From positions 1 through 64,000 of the forward strand of contig PDSJ01000018.1 in NCBI GenBank assembly GCA_002748425.1: a DNA stretch of 64,000 bases, read 5' to 3'. This DNA is from a candidate division KSB3 bacterium. GTDB lineage: Bacteria; Moduliflexota; Moduliflexia; Moduliflexales; Moduliflexaceae. The notes beneath the pieces are model-generated. The model was not told the DNA's origin. It was given only the letters and a program-made list of their open reading frames with translations, and searched no databases. The translations under genes were made by a program, and so were the position numbers. Below, in pieces: positions 26,127 to 35,113 of this stretch. How positions within the stretch are numbered: the stretch's first letter is position 1; each line of letters starts with the position of its first letter.

Positions 26127-27632
26127 TTAACCTTGTGTTGTTCGAAATTTCTTCTTTTTGAGAAACTCTTTCAGAAACGGGAAGGCCACCGAAAGGATAA
26201 TGAGCGCAAGCAATACGAGCGACAGAGGGGAGTTGAAGAAAATCCCGATCTCTCCGTCTGAAATTTTCATTGCCCGCCGAAAGGATTGCTCCATACTGTT
26301 ACCAACGATAACCGCTAATATCATCGGAGTCATGGGAATATGTGCCTTGGAAAGCACGTAGCCGATTAATCCGAACAGAATCAGAATATAGAAATCGACG
26401 ATGCTGTAGCTAATTGCATAAACTCCGACAAACGCCAGGCTCATTACGATCGGGTAAAGAATTTTCGGCGGCACGGCTAATACACGAACAAGACCGCCGG
26501 CCAGCGGGATGTTGACGATCGCCAGGATCACATTCCCAATGAACATACTCATAATCAATGCCCATACAACATTGCCCTGCTGTTGGAATAAAAGCGGGCC
26601 AGGCCGCAAACCAAGCATCAGGAGCGCCCCCATCATGACAGCGGTGGTCCCGGACCCGGGAATGCCCAGTGTCAGCATCGGGATGAGTGCACCGACCGAT
26701 GCTGCGTTATTGGCGGATTCCGGGGCAGCCAGACCTTCAATCGCACCTTTCCCGAATTCTTCCGGTCGTTTGGAGAGCTGTTTTTCGTTGCTGTAAGACA
26801 TCAGCGCCGCCATCGTGCCGCCGGCGCCAGGCAGGGCTCCGATAAAAAATCCCAGCGGGGCAGAACGCAGAATCGGCCAGAGAGAACGTTTCCAGTCCTC
26901 TTTGCTTATCCAGATTTTCCCGAATTGCTTTTGCACTTTTTTGCTGCCTTCTTTAATGGTTTTAAAGCTTTTCAGGACTTCTCCGAGCGCAAACACGGCA
27001 ATAATGATAATCAGGAAATCAATTCCGGATTCCAGCTCGAGCACCCCGAAGGTGAAACGTTTGACTCCGGATTGTGCATCAATGCCGATCGTTGAGACCA
27101 ACAGGCCCAGAGACATTGAGAGAAAACCTTTGAGGCGATGGCCTTCAGCCAGTGAAGCAGTGGCGGACAGGGCAAAAACAAAGAGCAGGAAATATTCAGC
27201 CGGACCGAATTTCAAAGCGAATCGTGCCACCGGCAGTGCTACGAAGACCATTGCAATGGTCGCGAGGATGCCGCCGATAAATGAGGCGATGGCTGACATC
27301 GCCAGCGCTGCTTCGGCGCGGCCCTGCAAGGTCATGGGATAGCCGTCGAAGGTTGCAGCGACTGCGGCTCCGTCTCCGGGTGTGTTAATCAAGATCGAGG
27401 CTCTTGATCCGCCGTACATTGCACCGTAATATACACCGCCCATGGTGATTAAGGCAGCCACAGGTCCCATGGTAAAAGTTAATGGCAGCAACAGCGCCAC
27501 ACCGGTTGCCGGCCCAAGACCAGGCAGCATCCCAACGACTGTTCCCAAAACGCCGCCAAGCGTCACCCACATAATGTTTATGGGACTCAAAGCCGTCATA
27601 AGGCCCTGCCATATATATGTTCCTAATTCCAT
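26127..27632 (-). CDS. tctA: Tripartite tricarboxylate transporter, large membrane subunit
   Basis: 501 residues with about eleven to twelve membrane helices. The signature GMLPGLGPATGVALLLPLTF near residue 35 and the inverted-repeat partner GALPGAGGTMAALMSY in the second half are diagnostic of TctA. With TctB and the periplasmic TctC it forms a secondary transporter, here most likely for citrate given the citrate lyase genes downstream. GGGAGG lies upstream of ATG 27632. It is preceded by tctB and followed by citD in the same operon. Confidence 0.95.
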   Translation of the reverse strand: MELGTYIWQGLMTALSPINIMWVTLGGVLGTVVGMLPGLGPATGVALLLPLTFTMGPVAALITMGGVYYGAMYGGSRASILINTPGDGAAVAATFDGYPMTLQGRAEAALAMSAIASFIGGILATIAMVFVALPVARFALKFGPAEYFLLFVFALSATASLAEGHRLKGFLSMSLGLLVSTIGIDAQSGVKRFTFGVLELESGIDFLIIIIAVFALGEVLKSFKTIKEGSKKVQKQFGKIWISKEDWKRSLWPILRSAPLGFFIGALPGAGGTMAALMSYSNEKQLSKRPEEFGKGAIEGLAAPESANNAASVGALIPMLTLGIPGSGTTAVMMGALLMLGLRPGPLLFQQQGNVVWALIMSMFIGNVILAIVNIPLAGGLVRVLAVPPKILYPIVMSLAFVGVYAISYSIVDFYILILFGLIGYVLSKAHIPMTPMILAVIVGNSMEQSFRRAMKISDGEIGIFFNSPLSLVLLALIILSVAFPFLKEFLKKKKFRTTQG

Positions 27633-27659
27633 AGCTGTTCATCCTCCCAAAGACTCCCC

Positions 27660-28130
27660 TTATTCGAAAAATGGAAACGGGGGTAAATAGACATTGAGTA
27701 ATTTAAAAAACAGGATATACACGACGACACTGAAAATCACGGCGATCAGGGTATTTTGTTTCCAGTGCTTTGGGCCGTTGAATACTGCAAGAACGCCTTC
27801 GAGAAAAAGAGTCGTAGAGAGCACATAGCCTAATCGATTGAAAAGCAGGGCGTAAAGCAGGGCGCATATACAGACTAGAGCGATCTTGACAAAATTTTCA
27901 ATGTCTGGTCTTGATGATTGGCCTGTCTCCCCGCCAGTGTTAGCGCCGGCGCGAAATTCTTGAGCGAGGAGACTGATGGATAGGCCGATCATCAGGACAG
28001 CGACCATGCCGGGAAAAATTTTGGGCGCATTCGGATTGCCTATGGAAGCCGATTCAAGCTGAAACACTAAAATCAGATAGCTGACACCGATTACTAAAAA
28101 CACGATGCTGATTATTTTTGAAAGATTCAT
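27660..28130 (-). CDS. tctB: Tripartite tricarboxylate transporter, small membrane subunit
   Basis: 156 residues with four hydrophobic helices, the normal size and topology of TctB (starting with a helix containing IVFLVIGVSYLILVF and ending in a helix followed by LLNVYLPPFPFFE). It is required together with TctA for transport. It lies between tctC and tctA with gaps of 129 and 27 bases. The sequence family is poorly conserved, so the call leans on context as well. Confidence 0.88.
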   Translation of the reverse strand: MNLSKIISIVFLVIGVSYLILVFQLESASIGNPNAPKIFPGMVAVLMIGLSISLLAQEFRAGANTGGETGQSSRPDIENFVKIALVCICALLYALLFNRLGYVLSTTLFLEGVLAVFNGPKHWKQNTLIAVIFSVVVYILFFKLLNVYLPPFPFFE

Positions 28131-28201
28131 CGTAGAAAGGTTCCTTTGTTCTCAATGCTGATAAAGAAAACAGGCTCAGCACCAACATCATGCGGGCGAA
28201 A

Positions 28202-28235
28202 GCCTCCTCCCTTGAGTTGAGGAAAAGGGGGAGGC
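28202..28235 (-). promoter_or_regulatory. Hairpin between tctC and tctB
   Basis: GCCTCCTCCC and AGGGGGAGGC form a strong GC-rich stem around a purine-rich loop in the tctC-tctB gap. There is no long U-tract on the minus strand. Such hairpins commonly protect the upstream binding-protein message and lower downstream expression. Confidence 0.5.
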
Positions 28236-28259
28236 TCGTTTCTGCATTCAGGAAAAGCA

Positions 28260-29252
28260 CTATTTACTTTTCAACATACCGATGTCGGACAGGATCGTCT
28301 TGTACTGCTCGTTGGCCTGTTCAAGATAGGCAGAAAATTCTTTCGAAGAAAGATAGACATTGTCCCAGCCATTGGTTTTACAGGCTGCCTGCCACTCTGC
28401 TGTTTCCGACATTTTCTTCAAGGTCTTTTCCCAGAAATCTACTGCATATTGAGGCATTTCCGGAGGACCGAACAGACCTCGCCAGTTGATAAAGGTTTCA
28501 TCGATTCCTTGCTCAATGCAAGTCGGAATCTCAGCGATGATGCCTTCACCGACGCGATGATCCGCTGATTGAGCAAGCGCACGAAGATCTCCGCTTTCAA
28601 TAAGCCCCTGAACTTCTGAGAGGCCAGTCGAAAACAGGTCGATATGCCCGCCCAAGACCTGCGCTGCACCGGAATCATCAAAACTGATGTAGTCGATTTC
28701 TGTCAGGTCATTTACACCGGCGGCTTTTGCCATAATCAGAAATTGGATATGATCCATCGAACCGGCAGCCGAGAGCCCGCCGATTTTGACGCTTTTGATA
28801 TCTTTCTTTAAGGCGTCCATCACATCATTCATGGTCTCGTATTGAGAGTCAGCAGCCACGACGTATACGGCATAGTCGGCAATTAAACGGGCCAATGGGG
28901 TAACATCTTTATAACTCAACTCTGTTGTTCCGCTGAGATTCGTCAAAATTAACGGAGGGGAATAAACAGTGATAATATTGTCCGCTCCTTTTTTTTCCTG
29001 AAGAGAGGCCAGATGAATCGAACCACCTGCGCCGGGATTATTGCGAACCGGCATCGGCACACGCACGAGTTTTGTATCTTTCAGCACCTTAGCCGCTGTA
29101 CGAATCGTTAAATCCCATCCGCCACCAGCGCCGCCGGGTGCGACAAAATCCAGCACTTTCTTGGGATACTTTTCGGCAAAAGAAGCCTGTCCGAAAGATA
29201 CGGCCACAAATGCCGCAATGACGCCTGACACCACTAACGTATGTAATTTCAT
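28260..29252 (-). CDS. tctC: Tripartite tricarboxylate transporter, periplasmic binding protein
   Basis: 330 residues with a Sec signal peptide ending near GQASFA. Mature TctC/Bug-family features are the start YPKKVLDFVAPGGAGGGWD, RNNPGAGGSIHLASL, the KIGGLSAAGSMDHI block and HIDLFSTGLSEV. It captures the carboxylate (probably citrate) in the periplasm for TctAB. AAGGAG precedes ATG 29252. It is the first gene of the operon and lies 66 bases downstream of the predicted start of a sigma-54 promoter. Confidence 0.94.
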   Translation of the reverse strand: MKLHTLVVSGVIAAFVAVSFGQASFAEKYPKKVLDFVAPGGAGGGWDLTIRTAAKVLKDTKLVRVPMPVRNNPGAGGSIHLASLQEKKGADNIITVYSPPLILTNLSGTTELSYKDVTPLARLIADYAVYVVAADSQYETMNDVMDALKKDIKSVKIGGLSAAGSMDHIQFLIMAKAAGVNDLTEIDYISFDDSGAAQVLGGHIDLFSTGLSEVQGLIESGDLRALAQSADHRVGEGIIAEIPTCIEQGIDETFINWRGLFGPPEMPQYAVDFWEKTLKKMSETAEWQAACKTNGWDNVYLSSKEFSAYLEQANEQYKTILSDIGMLKSK

Positions 29253-29329
29253 ATCTGCTGCTCCTTATTAAGGCAACGCTCCACATAATTTATGATGCTT
29301 CTTGTAAGTTTACGACAGTCTCTTTTCAA

Positions 29330-29345
29330 AGCAAATGCCATGCCA
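29330..29345 (-). promoter_or_regulatory. Sigma-54 promoter of the tct-cit operon
   Basis: On the minus strand the sequence is TGGCATGGCATTTGCT, with GG and GC exactly ten bases apart, a TGGCA -24 box and a TTTGCT -12 box. It matches the TGGCACG-N4-TTGCW consensus except for one base. Transcription would start near 29318, leaving a leader of about 66 bases before tctC. Confidence 0.78.
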
Positions 29346-29431
29346 TAATGGTATCACATAGTATAATATATTGTTTTTATGCAGCTTATTGTGTTATGAC
29401 AAGCCATTGAGTTTTTTGAAACGTCAACAAA

Positions 29432-29539
29432 GCGGACAAAATGTCTGCTTCGACTTATAAGGAAAGTCTGAAGAGACCGTACTATATGGGAAAAACACGC
29501 AAAGCGGACAAAATGTCCACATAGGGACAAAGTATCCGG
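29432..29539. promoter_or_regulatory. Palindromic upstream sites (candidate enhancer)
   Basis: Two near-palindromes, GCGGACAAAATGTCTGC at 29432-29448 and GCGGACAAAATGTCCAC at 29504-29520, share an 18-base direct repeat exactly 72 bases apart, about seven helical turns. A weaker third copy, GGGACAAAGTATCC, follows at 29524-29537. They lie 87-194 bases upstream of the sigma-54 -24 box, where NtrC-type activators bind. Confidence 0.65.
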
Positions 29540-29551
29540 CTTGTTCACAAC

Positions 29552-31069
29552 TCAGTCTGCGATTTGACGGACGACATCGAGAAGAGTCCCGTCACGATAC
29601 TCTATGAGGCCGACAATACGTTCGGTGAATTCAAGAGGAGCGGCAACTCCTGTGATGCTCTCAGCCTTCCGGCGAAGTTCCTCGATGGAGACGAGCGGCA
29701 GCCTGCATTGCTCTAAGGTTTTTTTGAGTTCGGGACGGCGCGGGTTGACGGCAATGCCATACTCGGTCACGACGACATCCACACACTCTCCCGGCGTCAC
29801 CACAGTTTGCACTCGCCTCATCACAGAGGCAATACGTCCGCGTACAAGAGGACAGATAATGACTGCCAGTTCGGAACCGGCGGCAGCGTCCGGATGTCCG
29901 CCCGTGGCTCCTCGAATAACACCATCTGCACCGGTTATGACATTCACATGAAAGTTCACATCCACTTCAAGCGCACTTAACACCACTACGTCCAGCTTGT
30001 GTACAACGCAACCCTTATTCAGAGGGTTGGCATAGCAGGAAACGTCGGTTTCGCAGTGAAAGGGATGCTCCCGCAACGAGCGGATCGCCTCTGCGTCGAG
30101 GCTTTGGACGTCGAACAGTCGTTGGATCAGGCCTTCTTCATACAATTGCACGATAGCGCTCGTGATACCTCCCAGCGCAAAGCTCATCTTGATGTCGCGG
30201 CGGAGCATTTCTTTTCGTAAAAATCGCGTTGTGGCTAACGAAGCGCCTCCGGATCCTGTTTGAAAGGAGAAGCCGTTGCGAAAATATCCGGAATGGATGA
30301 TCACGTGTGCGGCATGTTCAGCCAACAGTAAATCCCTGGGATTTTTGCTGATACGAGTTGCCCCGCTGCTGATTTTTGCAGGGTCTCCGATGCTGTCGAC
30401 AAGCACGATAGTATCGACACGATCCTGCGAGATGCTGCAGGGGATGTTCGGGTAGTCCACAAGCTGATCCGTAATGAGCACCACTTGCGCAGCATGGCGG
30501 GCATCACAGATCGCGTAGCCCAGCGCACCGCAGGCCGATGGTCCGTCGCAACCATTGGCGTTCCCATACTCATCGCATGACGAGACGCCCAGAAAGGCTA
30601 CATCGATTTGAAGGCTTCCGCTCTCCAGCGCTCGCGCGCGGCCGCCGTGAGAATGGAAGATGACGGGCTCACTGAGTATTCCTGATGAAATTGCCTCCCC
30701 CAATTTGCCGCGCATGCCACTCGTGAAGATCTTGCGAATCACGCCGTTGCCGATATGTTCGCTCAGAGGAGCATGCGCATCGGTCAGAGAACTGGGAGCG
30801 AGCGTGAGGTTCTTGATTCCGGCCGCCGCAATCGCATCCAGAACCATATTCAGCACATAATCACCGTTTCTGAACGCGTGATGAAAAGAAATCGTCATGC
30901 CGTCCTGCAACGCGGATCGAGAGAGTGCCTGTCCGAGCGTATCTACGACTTTGCTCTGCCTTTTCGCTGATAACTGGGGGATGTGCATGCCGGCCCCTTC
31001 AAACGTCGTACGTTCACTGCTCGCTAAAATCGCATCCGGAATATCACGTCCGATCTTATTTGTCGCCAT
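29552..31069 (-). CDS. citF: Citrate lyase alpha subunit, second copy
   Basis: 505 residues, clearly CitF: GMTISFHHAFRNGD, HSHGGRARALESG, NGCDGPSACGALGYA, FQTGSGGASLATTRF and ALEVDVNFHVNVITGADGVIRGATGGHPDAAAGSEL can all be seen. Compared with the copy at 23264 it lacks the N-terminal extension of about 40 residues and differs at many sites, so it is not a recent duplicate. GAGGGAGAA precedes ATG 31069, which overlaps the end of the second citE by 14 bases. It ends the sensor-citDEF operon. Confidence 0.94.
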   Translation of the reverse strand: MATNKIGRDIPDAILASSERTTFEGAGMHIPQLSAKRQSKVVDTLGQALSRSALQDGMTISFHHAFRNGDYVLNMVLDAIAAAGIKNLTLAPSSLTDAHAPLSEHIGNGVIRKIFTSGMRGKLGEAISSGILSEPVIFHSHGGRARALESGSLQIDVAFLGVSSCDEYGNANGCDGPSACGALGYAICDARHAAQVVLITDQLVDYPNIPCSISQDRVDTIVLVDSIGDPAKISSGATRISKNPRDLLLAEHAAHVIIHSGYFRNGFSFQTGSGGASLATTRFLRKEMLRRDIKMSFALGGITSAIVQLYEEGLIQRLFDVQSLDAEAIRSLREHPFHCETDVSCYANPLNKGCVVHKLDVVVLSALEVDVNFHVNVITGADGVIRGATGGHPDAAAGSELAVIICPLVRGRIASVMRRVQTVVTPGECVDVVVTEYGIAVNPRRPELKKTLEQCRLPLVSIEELRRKAESITGVAAPLEFTERIVGLIEYRDGTLLDVVRQIAD

Positions 31070-31958
31070 AGCATTCTCCCTCTTCTGGAAAAAATCCTGA
31101 CATTCGCGCGAGCTCTAGGGTCCGGTGTGCCCTGTCCACAATCGGCTTATCGATCATCTTTCCGTCAAGGGCAATCACTCCGGAATGCTTTTGCCCGGCT
31201 TCTTCTCTCGCTGCGATGACGCGCCGGGCATGTTCGATGTCGCGGCGTGTCGGACTGAACTCTTCATGTACAATAGCGATCTGGCGTGGGCTGATAATCG
31301 ATTTTCCGTCAAAACCAAGCTGTTTGATGAGCTGGACTTCTTTCCGGAAACCGTCCTCGTCCTCAAGATCGGCGAACACCGTATCCAGCGCGTAGATTCC
31401 AGCGGAACGCGCAGCATTTACGACCATGCTGCGGGCAAAATACAGCTCCGTGCCCTCTTTGGAGCGCGTTGTTGCAAGGCTGGTGGCATAATCTTCGGCG
31501 CCCAGCGCAATGCCGATTAAGCGCTGGCTGGCAACGGCGATGTCAGGGGCATTCAATACGCCGGTCGGTCCTTCAAGCGCAGCCATCAATTTGGTGCTTC
31601 CCACGGCAATGCCGGCAGATCGCTCTCCTTTTTCCACCAATTCTTCGACATCGTGTACAGTCTGAGCGCATTTGGTTTTAGGAATACGGATGACATCCGG
31701 TCGCGCCCGAACGAGTGCACGAATATCTTCTTGTCCATATTTCGTGTCCAGACCGTTGATTCTGACCACTCTCTCCGTCTGTCCCATATCCACAGTTCTC
31801 AGAATATGGAAGACCAGCAAACGTGCCGCATCTTTTTCAGCAAGGGACACTGCATCCTCGAGATCGAACATCACGGCATCCGAACCGTAAATATGAGCGT
31901 CTTTGAGCAATGCCGGATTGTTCCCTGGGGCATAGAGCATTGTTCGGCGTAATTTCAT
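31056..31958 (-). CDS. citE: Citrate lyase beta subunit, second copy
   Basis: 300 residues with CitE/HpcH-HpaI features: RRTMLYAPGNNPALLKDA, DAVMFDLEDAVSLAEKDAAR, RINGLDT, and ALGAEDYATSLATTRS at the position where the first copy has GGQDLAADMGI. The ALGAEDY form is the more common CitE type. It shares an ATGA overlap with the end of the second citD and overlaps the second citF, so citDEF2 is tightly coupled. Confidence 0.94.
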   Translation of the reverse strand: MKLRRTMLYAPGNNPALLKDAHIYGSDAVMFDLEDAVSLAEKDAARLLVFHILRTVDMGQTERVVRINGLDTKYGQEDIRALVRARPDVIRIPKTKCAQTVHDVEELVEKGERSAGIAVGSTKLMAALEGPTGVLNAPDIAVASQRLIGIALGAEDYATSLATTRSKEGTELYFARSMVVNAARSAGIYALDTVFADLEDEDGFRKEVQLIKQLGFDGKSIISPRQIAIVHEEFSPTRRDIEHARRVIAAREEAGQKHSGVIALDGKMIDKPIVDRAHRTLELARMSGFFPEEGECYGDK

Positions 31959-32248
31959 AGAACCTCCCAGCGGAGCTTGTCGATCCCGGCGGCCCGGAAG
32001 ATTGCTGTCTGTAAACGGGCTTCAAGCGTGCAGTCCAGCGCACCTTTATCATGAATTTTTACGCGAGCGTCGCGGACGCCCAGCTTGTGAAGACACGCTT
32101 CGGTTATGTTCAGCACGTGTTGGCCGTAACGGCGCTGGACAAGGCTTTCCAGCTCAATTTCAATTCCTTGCCCGGGATTGCGTTCGATTAAGATAAATGC
32201 GTCACTCGACTCCAATGTGCCAGCAACGGCTTCTGATATGAGTTCCAT
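31955..32248 (-). CDS. citD: Citrate lyase acyl carrier protein, second copy
   Basis: 97 residues with AGTLESSDAFILIE, including the prosthetic-group serine, and KIHDKGALDCTLEARLQTAI. ATG 32248 is preceded by GGAGGAACT and gives the normal start; the frame to 32278 does not. It follows the periplasmic binding protein gene by about 50 bases. Modification of this subunit would depend on the single CitXG and CitC encoded in the other operon. Confidence 0.92.
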   Translation of the reverse strand: MELISEAVAGTLESSDAFILIERNPGQGIEIELESLVQRRYGQHVLNITEACLHKLGVRDARVKIHDKGALDCTLEARLQTAIFRAAGIDKLRWEVL

Positions 32249-32301
32249 AGTTCCTCCAATGTTCCATATCCCCCCCATATACTCCTCCAGACGATCGGCT
32301 G

Positions 32302-33285
32302 TTAATAAATTTTTGTTGCCTGCCGGAGAAATTCTGGGGGGATATGTATCCCAAGCCTATTTGCTTCTGTGAGATTGATGACCATCAGATTCTCGTGTAA
32401 AAATGCCGCAGGCATGCTTCCAGGGCTGATCCCTTCTCTGAGTACCCGCAAAGCCATCGGCACAAGCAGTTTTTCGACCATCAGGTAATAATCGCTCGAA
32501 AGTGCGGCAACAGCTCCTTGTTCTACGGCTTTTCGATGATAAGAGTAAATCGGAATTCCGGCGCGGTCGCAGAGAAATTTAAACAGTCGAATATTATTAT
32601 AGACGGTTTCGCTCGTTGTCACGATGACGGCATCGACCCCTTGCTCGATGAGTTCTTCGACTTTTGGAACGAGTTCCTGCGGTGTTGTGATTAATCGTAT
32701 CACATATTTGAGTCCCAGGGTATTACAGCTCTCACGTGTTTCGCCAACCTCAGCCTGTTTCGAACGATTCTGTTCATCAAAAATGAAACCAACTGTCCTG
32801 AGTTGCGGCTGAATTGTTTTGAAGAACTCAAGCTGCTGCATGATAGGGACGTAATACGAGACACCAGAAATATTTTTGCCAGGAGCCTCCAAGGTTGAAA
32901 ACCCAAAAAACAGAGGGTTGTTCACGTTGGTATATAAGGTCGGAGTTGTTTTGAGAAAGTGTTTGGCGAGGATCAGGGCATCCGATGTGATCGTGACAAT
33001 CAGGTCATAACCGGCCCGATCTAATTCTTTGATCGTCTTGACGGCCGTTCGCTCCTCTCCTTTGCCAGAATAATGGGCGATCTCCAGAGTCGGTTCTCGT
33101 TCCAGAAGGATTTTCTCGAGGTATTTCGCCACAGTATCAGCTTCATGCAGGCGATCGTCAAAATCGAAGATCGCCACCCGCCAGGCCGCTTCTGCTGGAG
33201 AGCACAAGCCCAGGACAACCGTAAACAGAAACGTTGCTGTGATTACGACATTTTTCACCGTACACATCGCAGAAAATGATGGCAT
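32302..33285 (-). CDS. Periplasmic ABC-type substrate-binding protein (PF04392-like)
   Basis: 327 residues with a signal peptide ending near SPAEAAW. The body fits the ABC_sub_bind family: LDRAGYDLIVTITSDALILA, PTLYTNVNNPLFFG, SGVSYYVPIMQQLEFFKTIQPQLRTVGFIFDEQNRSK and DAVIVTTSETVYNN. No permease or ATPase is adjacent; instead it starts four bases after the sigma-54 activator and precedes citDEF2. It probably presents a ligand to the periplasmic part of the hybrid kinase rather than serving transport, which is inference. ATG 33285 is chosen because the longer frame to 33483 runs inside the regulator gene. Confidence 0.78.
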   Translation of the reverse strand: MPSFSAMCTVKNVVITATFLFTVVLGLCSPAEAAWRVAIFDFDDRLHEADTVAKYLEKILLEREPTLEIAHYSGKGEERTAVKTIKELDRAGYDLIVTITSDALILAKHFLKTTPTLYTNVNNPLFFGFSTLEAPGKNISGVSYYVPIMQQLEFFKTIQPQLRTVGFIFDEQNRSKQAEVGETRESCNTLGLKYVIRLITTPQELVPKVEELIEQGVDAVIVTTSETVYNNIRLFKFLCDRAGIPIYSYHRKAVEQGAVAALSSDYYLMVEKLLVPMALRVLREGISPGSMPAAFLHENLMVINLTEANRLGIHIPPEFLRQATKIY

Positions 33286-33289
33286 GCTC

Positions 33290-35113
33290 TTACTCAAGCC
33301 TGTATTCCTGGATCTTCCTCCGCAATGTCCGCAGAGGGATTTGCAGCATTTTTGCCGTATTGGTTTTATGCCCCTGATTTCTGGACAAACCTTCAATGAT
33401 AAGCCGTTTTTCAAGGGCTTTGACAGCTTGCCACATGCCCTGTGGATTCGCGGTCTTTTCCGGAAGAAGCGTATCATTTTCATCGAAATCCAGTTTGTGG
33501 AGTGTCAGGTAGCGGAGGAGGACGTTTTGCAATTGTCGTATATTTCCGGGCCAATCGTAATCATACAATGTTTCCATGATCTCGCCGGGCAGCACATCTT
33601 GCCGGAAGTCGGCATAGTAGAGCTGTAGAAAATGTTCGACTAAAAGCGGGATATCTTCACGGCGCGCGCGGAGAGGAGGGACAAGCATCGGAATGACATT
33701 GATCCGATAAAAAAAGTCCTGCCGCATGAGTCCCTGTTTCACATGTTCCTGCAGGTTTCGGTTTGTGGCGGCCACAATGCGTGCGTCGGCCTGTTTGGCC
33801 TTCTGTTCTCCCATCGGAAGATAACTTTTGGTGTCAATGGCTCGCAGCAGTTTGACCTGCATCGCTGGATTGAGTTCGCCCACTTCATCCAGAAATAAGG
33901 TTCCTTCGTGAGCAGCATCGAAGAATCCGGGATGATCGCGTAACGCTCCGGTAAATGCGCCTTTGCGATGCCCGAAGAATTCCCGTTCGAACACTCCTTC
34001 CTGGATGCTGCCGCAGTTCACTGGTACAAAGGCTTTTTTACGGCGGGAACTCATCTCGTGAATTGTTTGCGCGATCAGATCCTTTCCTGTTCCGGATTCT
34101 CCGTAAATGACGACATTGACATCCGTTGCCGAGGCTCTGGTGATCAGCTCATAGACTTCCTGCATTGCCGGGCTTTTACCGATAATCTTCCCGAATCGGT
34201 AACGCTCTTTCATGGCCGAACGCAGGCGGACGTTTTCACGTCGCAACTGCAGGCGCTCGCGGGCCAGCTCGCGTTCTTTACGTTTTCGTTCGCTAATATC
34301 CCGAATGGTGACTAACAGGGCTGAGCTTCCCTCCCAGATAATCGAACGTTGGTGGCCTTCGAGCCAGAACTCGTGTCCTTGTGCGCCGACAGAAAATTCA
34401 AAGACCTCCCAGGAGACGTCCCTGGAGTCTGGCTCGAACTGCCTGGCTGTAGATGCTTTTCTCTGCTGTTCCCGGCCAAACAGTTCTTCAGGGCTTCTGC
34501 CGAGCAGTTTCTCCTGAGAACTGTCGAACATGGAAGCGAGTGCCTCATTCAGAAAAATCAGGCGCTGTTCCTGAAATACTCCGATACCGTCGGTGACTTT
34601 TTTGACGAGCAGGCGATACTGCTGCTCGCTTTTTTGCAAGGCATACTGGGCCTGTTCTCGCTCCGCGATTTCCTGGCGCAGCTCAAGAGTGCGGGCGTGG
34701 ACTTCTTCTTCAAGGTGGTGGCGAAGGCGCTGGAGCGCCAGGTGAGTTTCGACCCGCGCCAGTACTTCTTCAGCCTGAAAGGGTTTTGTGATATAATCTA
34801 CTCCACCGAGCGCAAAGCCTTTAATTTTTTCTGAGGTATCCTGCAACGCGCTGATAAAAATGATCGGGATGTGGCATGTTCGCATGTCGCTTTTCAGACG
34901 TTCACAGACCTCGTAGCCCGGCATATCGGGCATTTTAATATCAAGCAGAATCAAATCCGGCAAGTCCGCCTGAACGGCTGAAAGCGCACGGGTTCCGCTC
35001 GAAGCTGGCCGGACATCATAGCCTTCTTCTTCAAGGAGTCCGGCCAGCAGACGGAGATTATCAGGAGTATCGTCAACGATTAAAATACTGGCGGCAGGCG
35101 TTTCAGCGCTCAT
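33290..35113 (-). CDS. Sigma-54 activator with receiver and PAS domains
   Basis: 607 residues. A receiver domain has phosphoacceptor Asp58 in [10 protein letters not shown] linking coiled coil follows, and a PAS-like domain (about 165-285) covers [21 protein letters not shown]. An AAA+ sigma-54 domain has [12 protein letters not shown], the intact GAFTGA loop and [12 protein letters not shown], and a Fis-type helix-turn-helix ends the protein ([17 protein letters not shown]). The extra PAS suggests a second input beyond phosphorylation. It overlaps the kinase gene by four bases and precedes the binding-protein gene. The sigma-54 promoter and palindromes at 29330-29539 are its likely targets. 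Confidence 0.92.
   Translation of the reverse strand: MSAETPAASILIVDDTPDNLRLLAGLLEEEGYDVRPASSGTRALSAVQADLPDLILLDIKMPDMPGYEVCERLKSDMRTCHIPIIFISALQDTSEKIKGFALGGVDYITKPFQAEEVLARVETHLALQRLRHHLEEEVHARTLELRQEIAEREQAQYALQKSEQQYRLLVKKVTDGIGVFQEQRLIFLNEALASMFDSSQEKLLGRSPEELFGREQQRKASTARQFEPDSRDVSWEVFEFSVGAQGHEFWLEGHQRSIIWEGSSALLVTIRDISERKRKERELARERLQLRRENVRLRSAMKERYRFGKIIGKSPAMQEVYELITRASATDVNVVIYGESGTGKDLIAQTIHEMSSRRKKAFVPVNCGSIQEGVFEREFFGHRKGAFTGALRDHPGFFDAAHEGTLFLDEVGELNPAMQVKLLRAIDTKSYLPMGEQKAKQADARIVAATNRNLQEHVKQGLMRQDFFYRINVIPMLVPPLRARREDIPLLVEHFLQLYYADFRQDVLPGEIMETLYDYDWPGNIRQLQNVLLRYLTLHKLDFDENDTLLPEKTANPQGMWQAVKALEKRLIIEGLSRNQGHKTNTAKMLQIPLRTLRRKIQEYRLE

Noticed and set aside
29428..29537. 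Repeated GCGGACAAAATGTC sites as insertion-sequence ends
   Set aside because: No transposase, target duplication or second end is seen, and the sites sit at enhancer distance from a sigma-54 promoter, so a regulatory reading is better supported.
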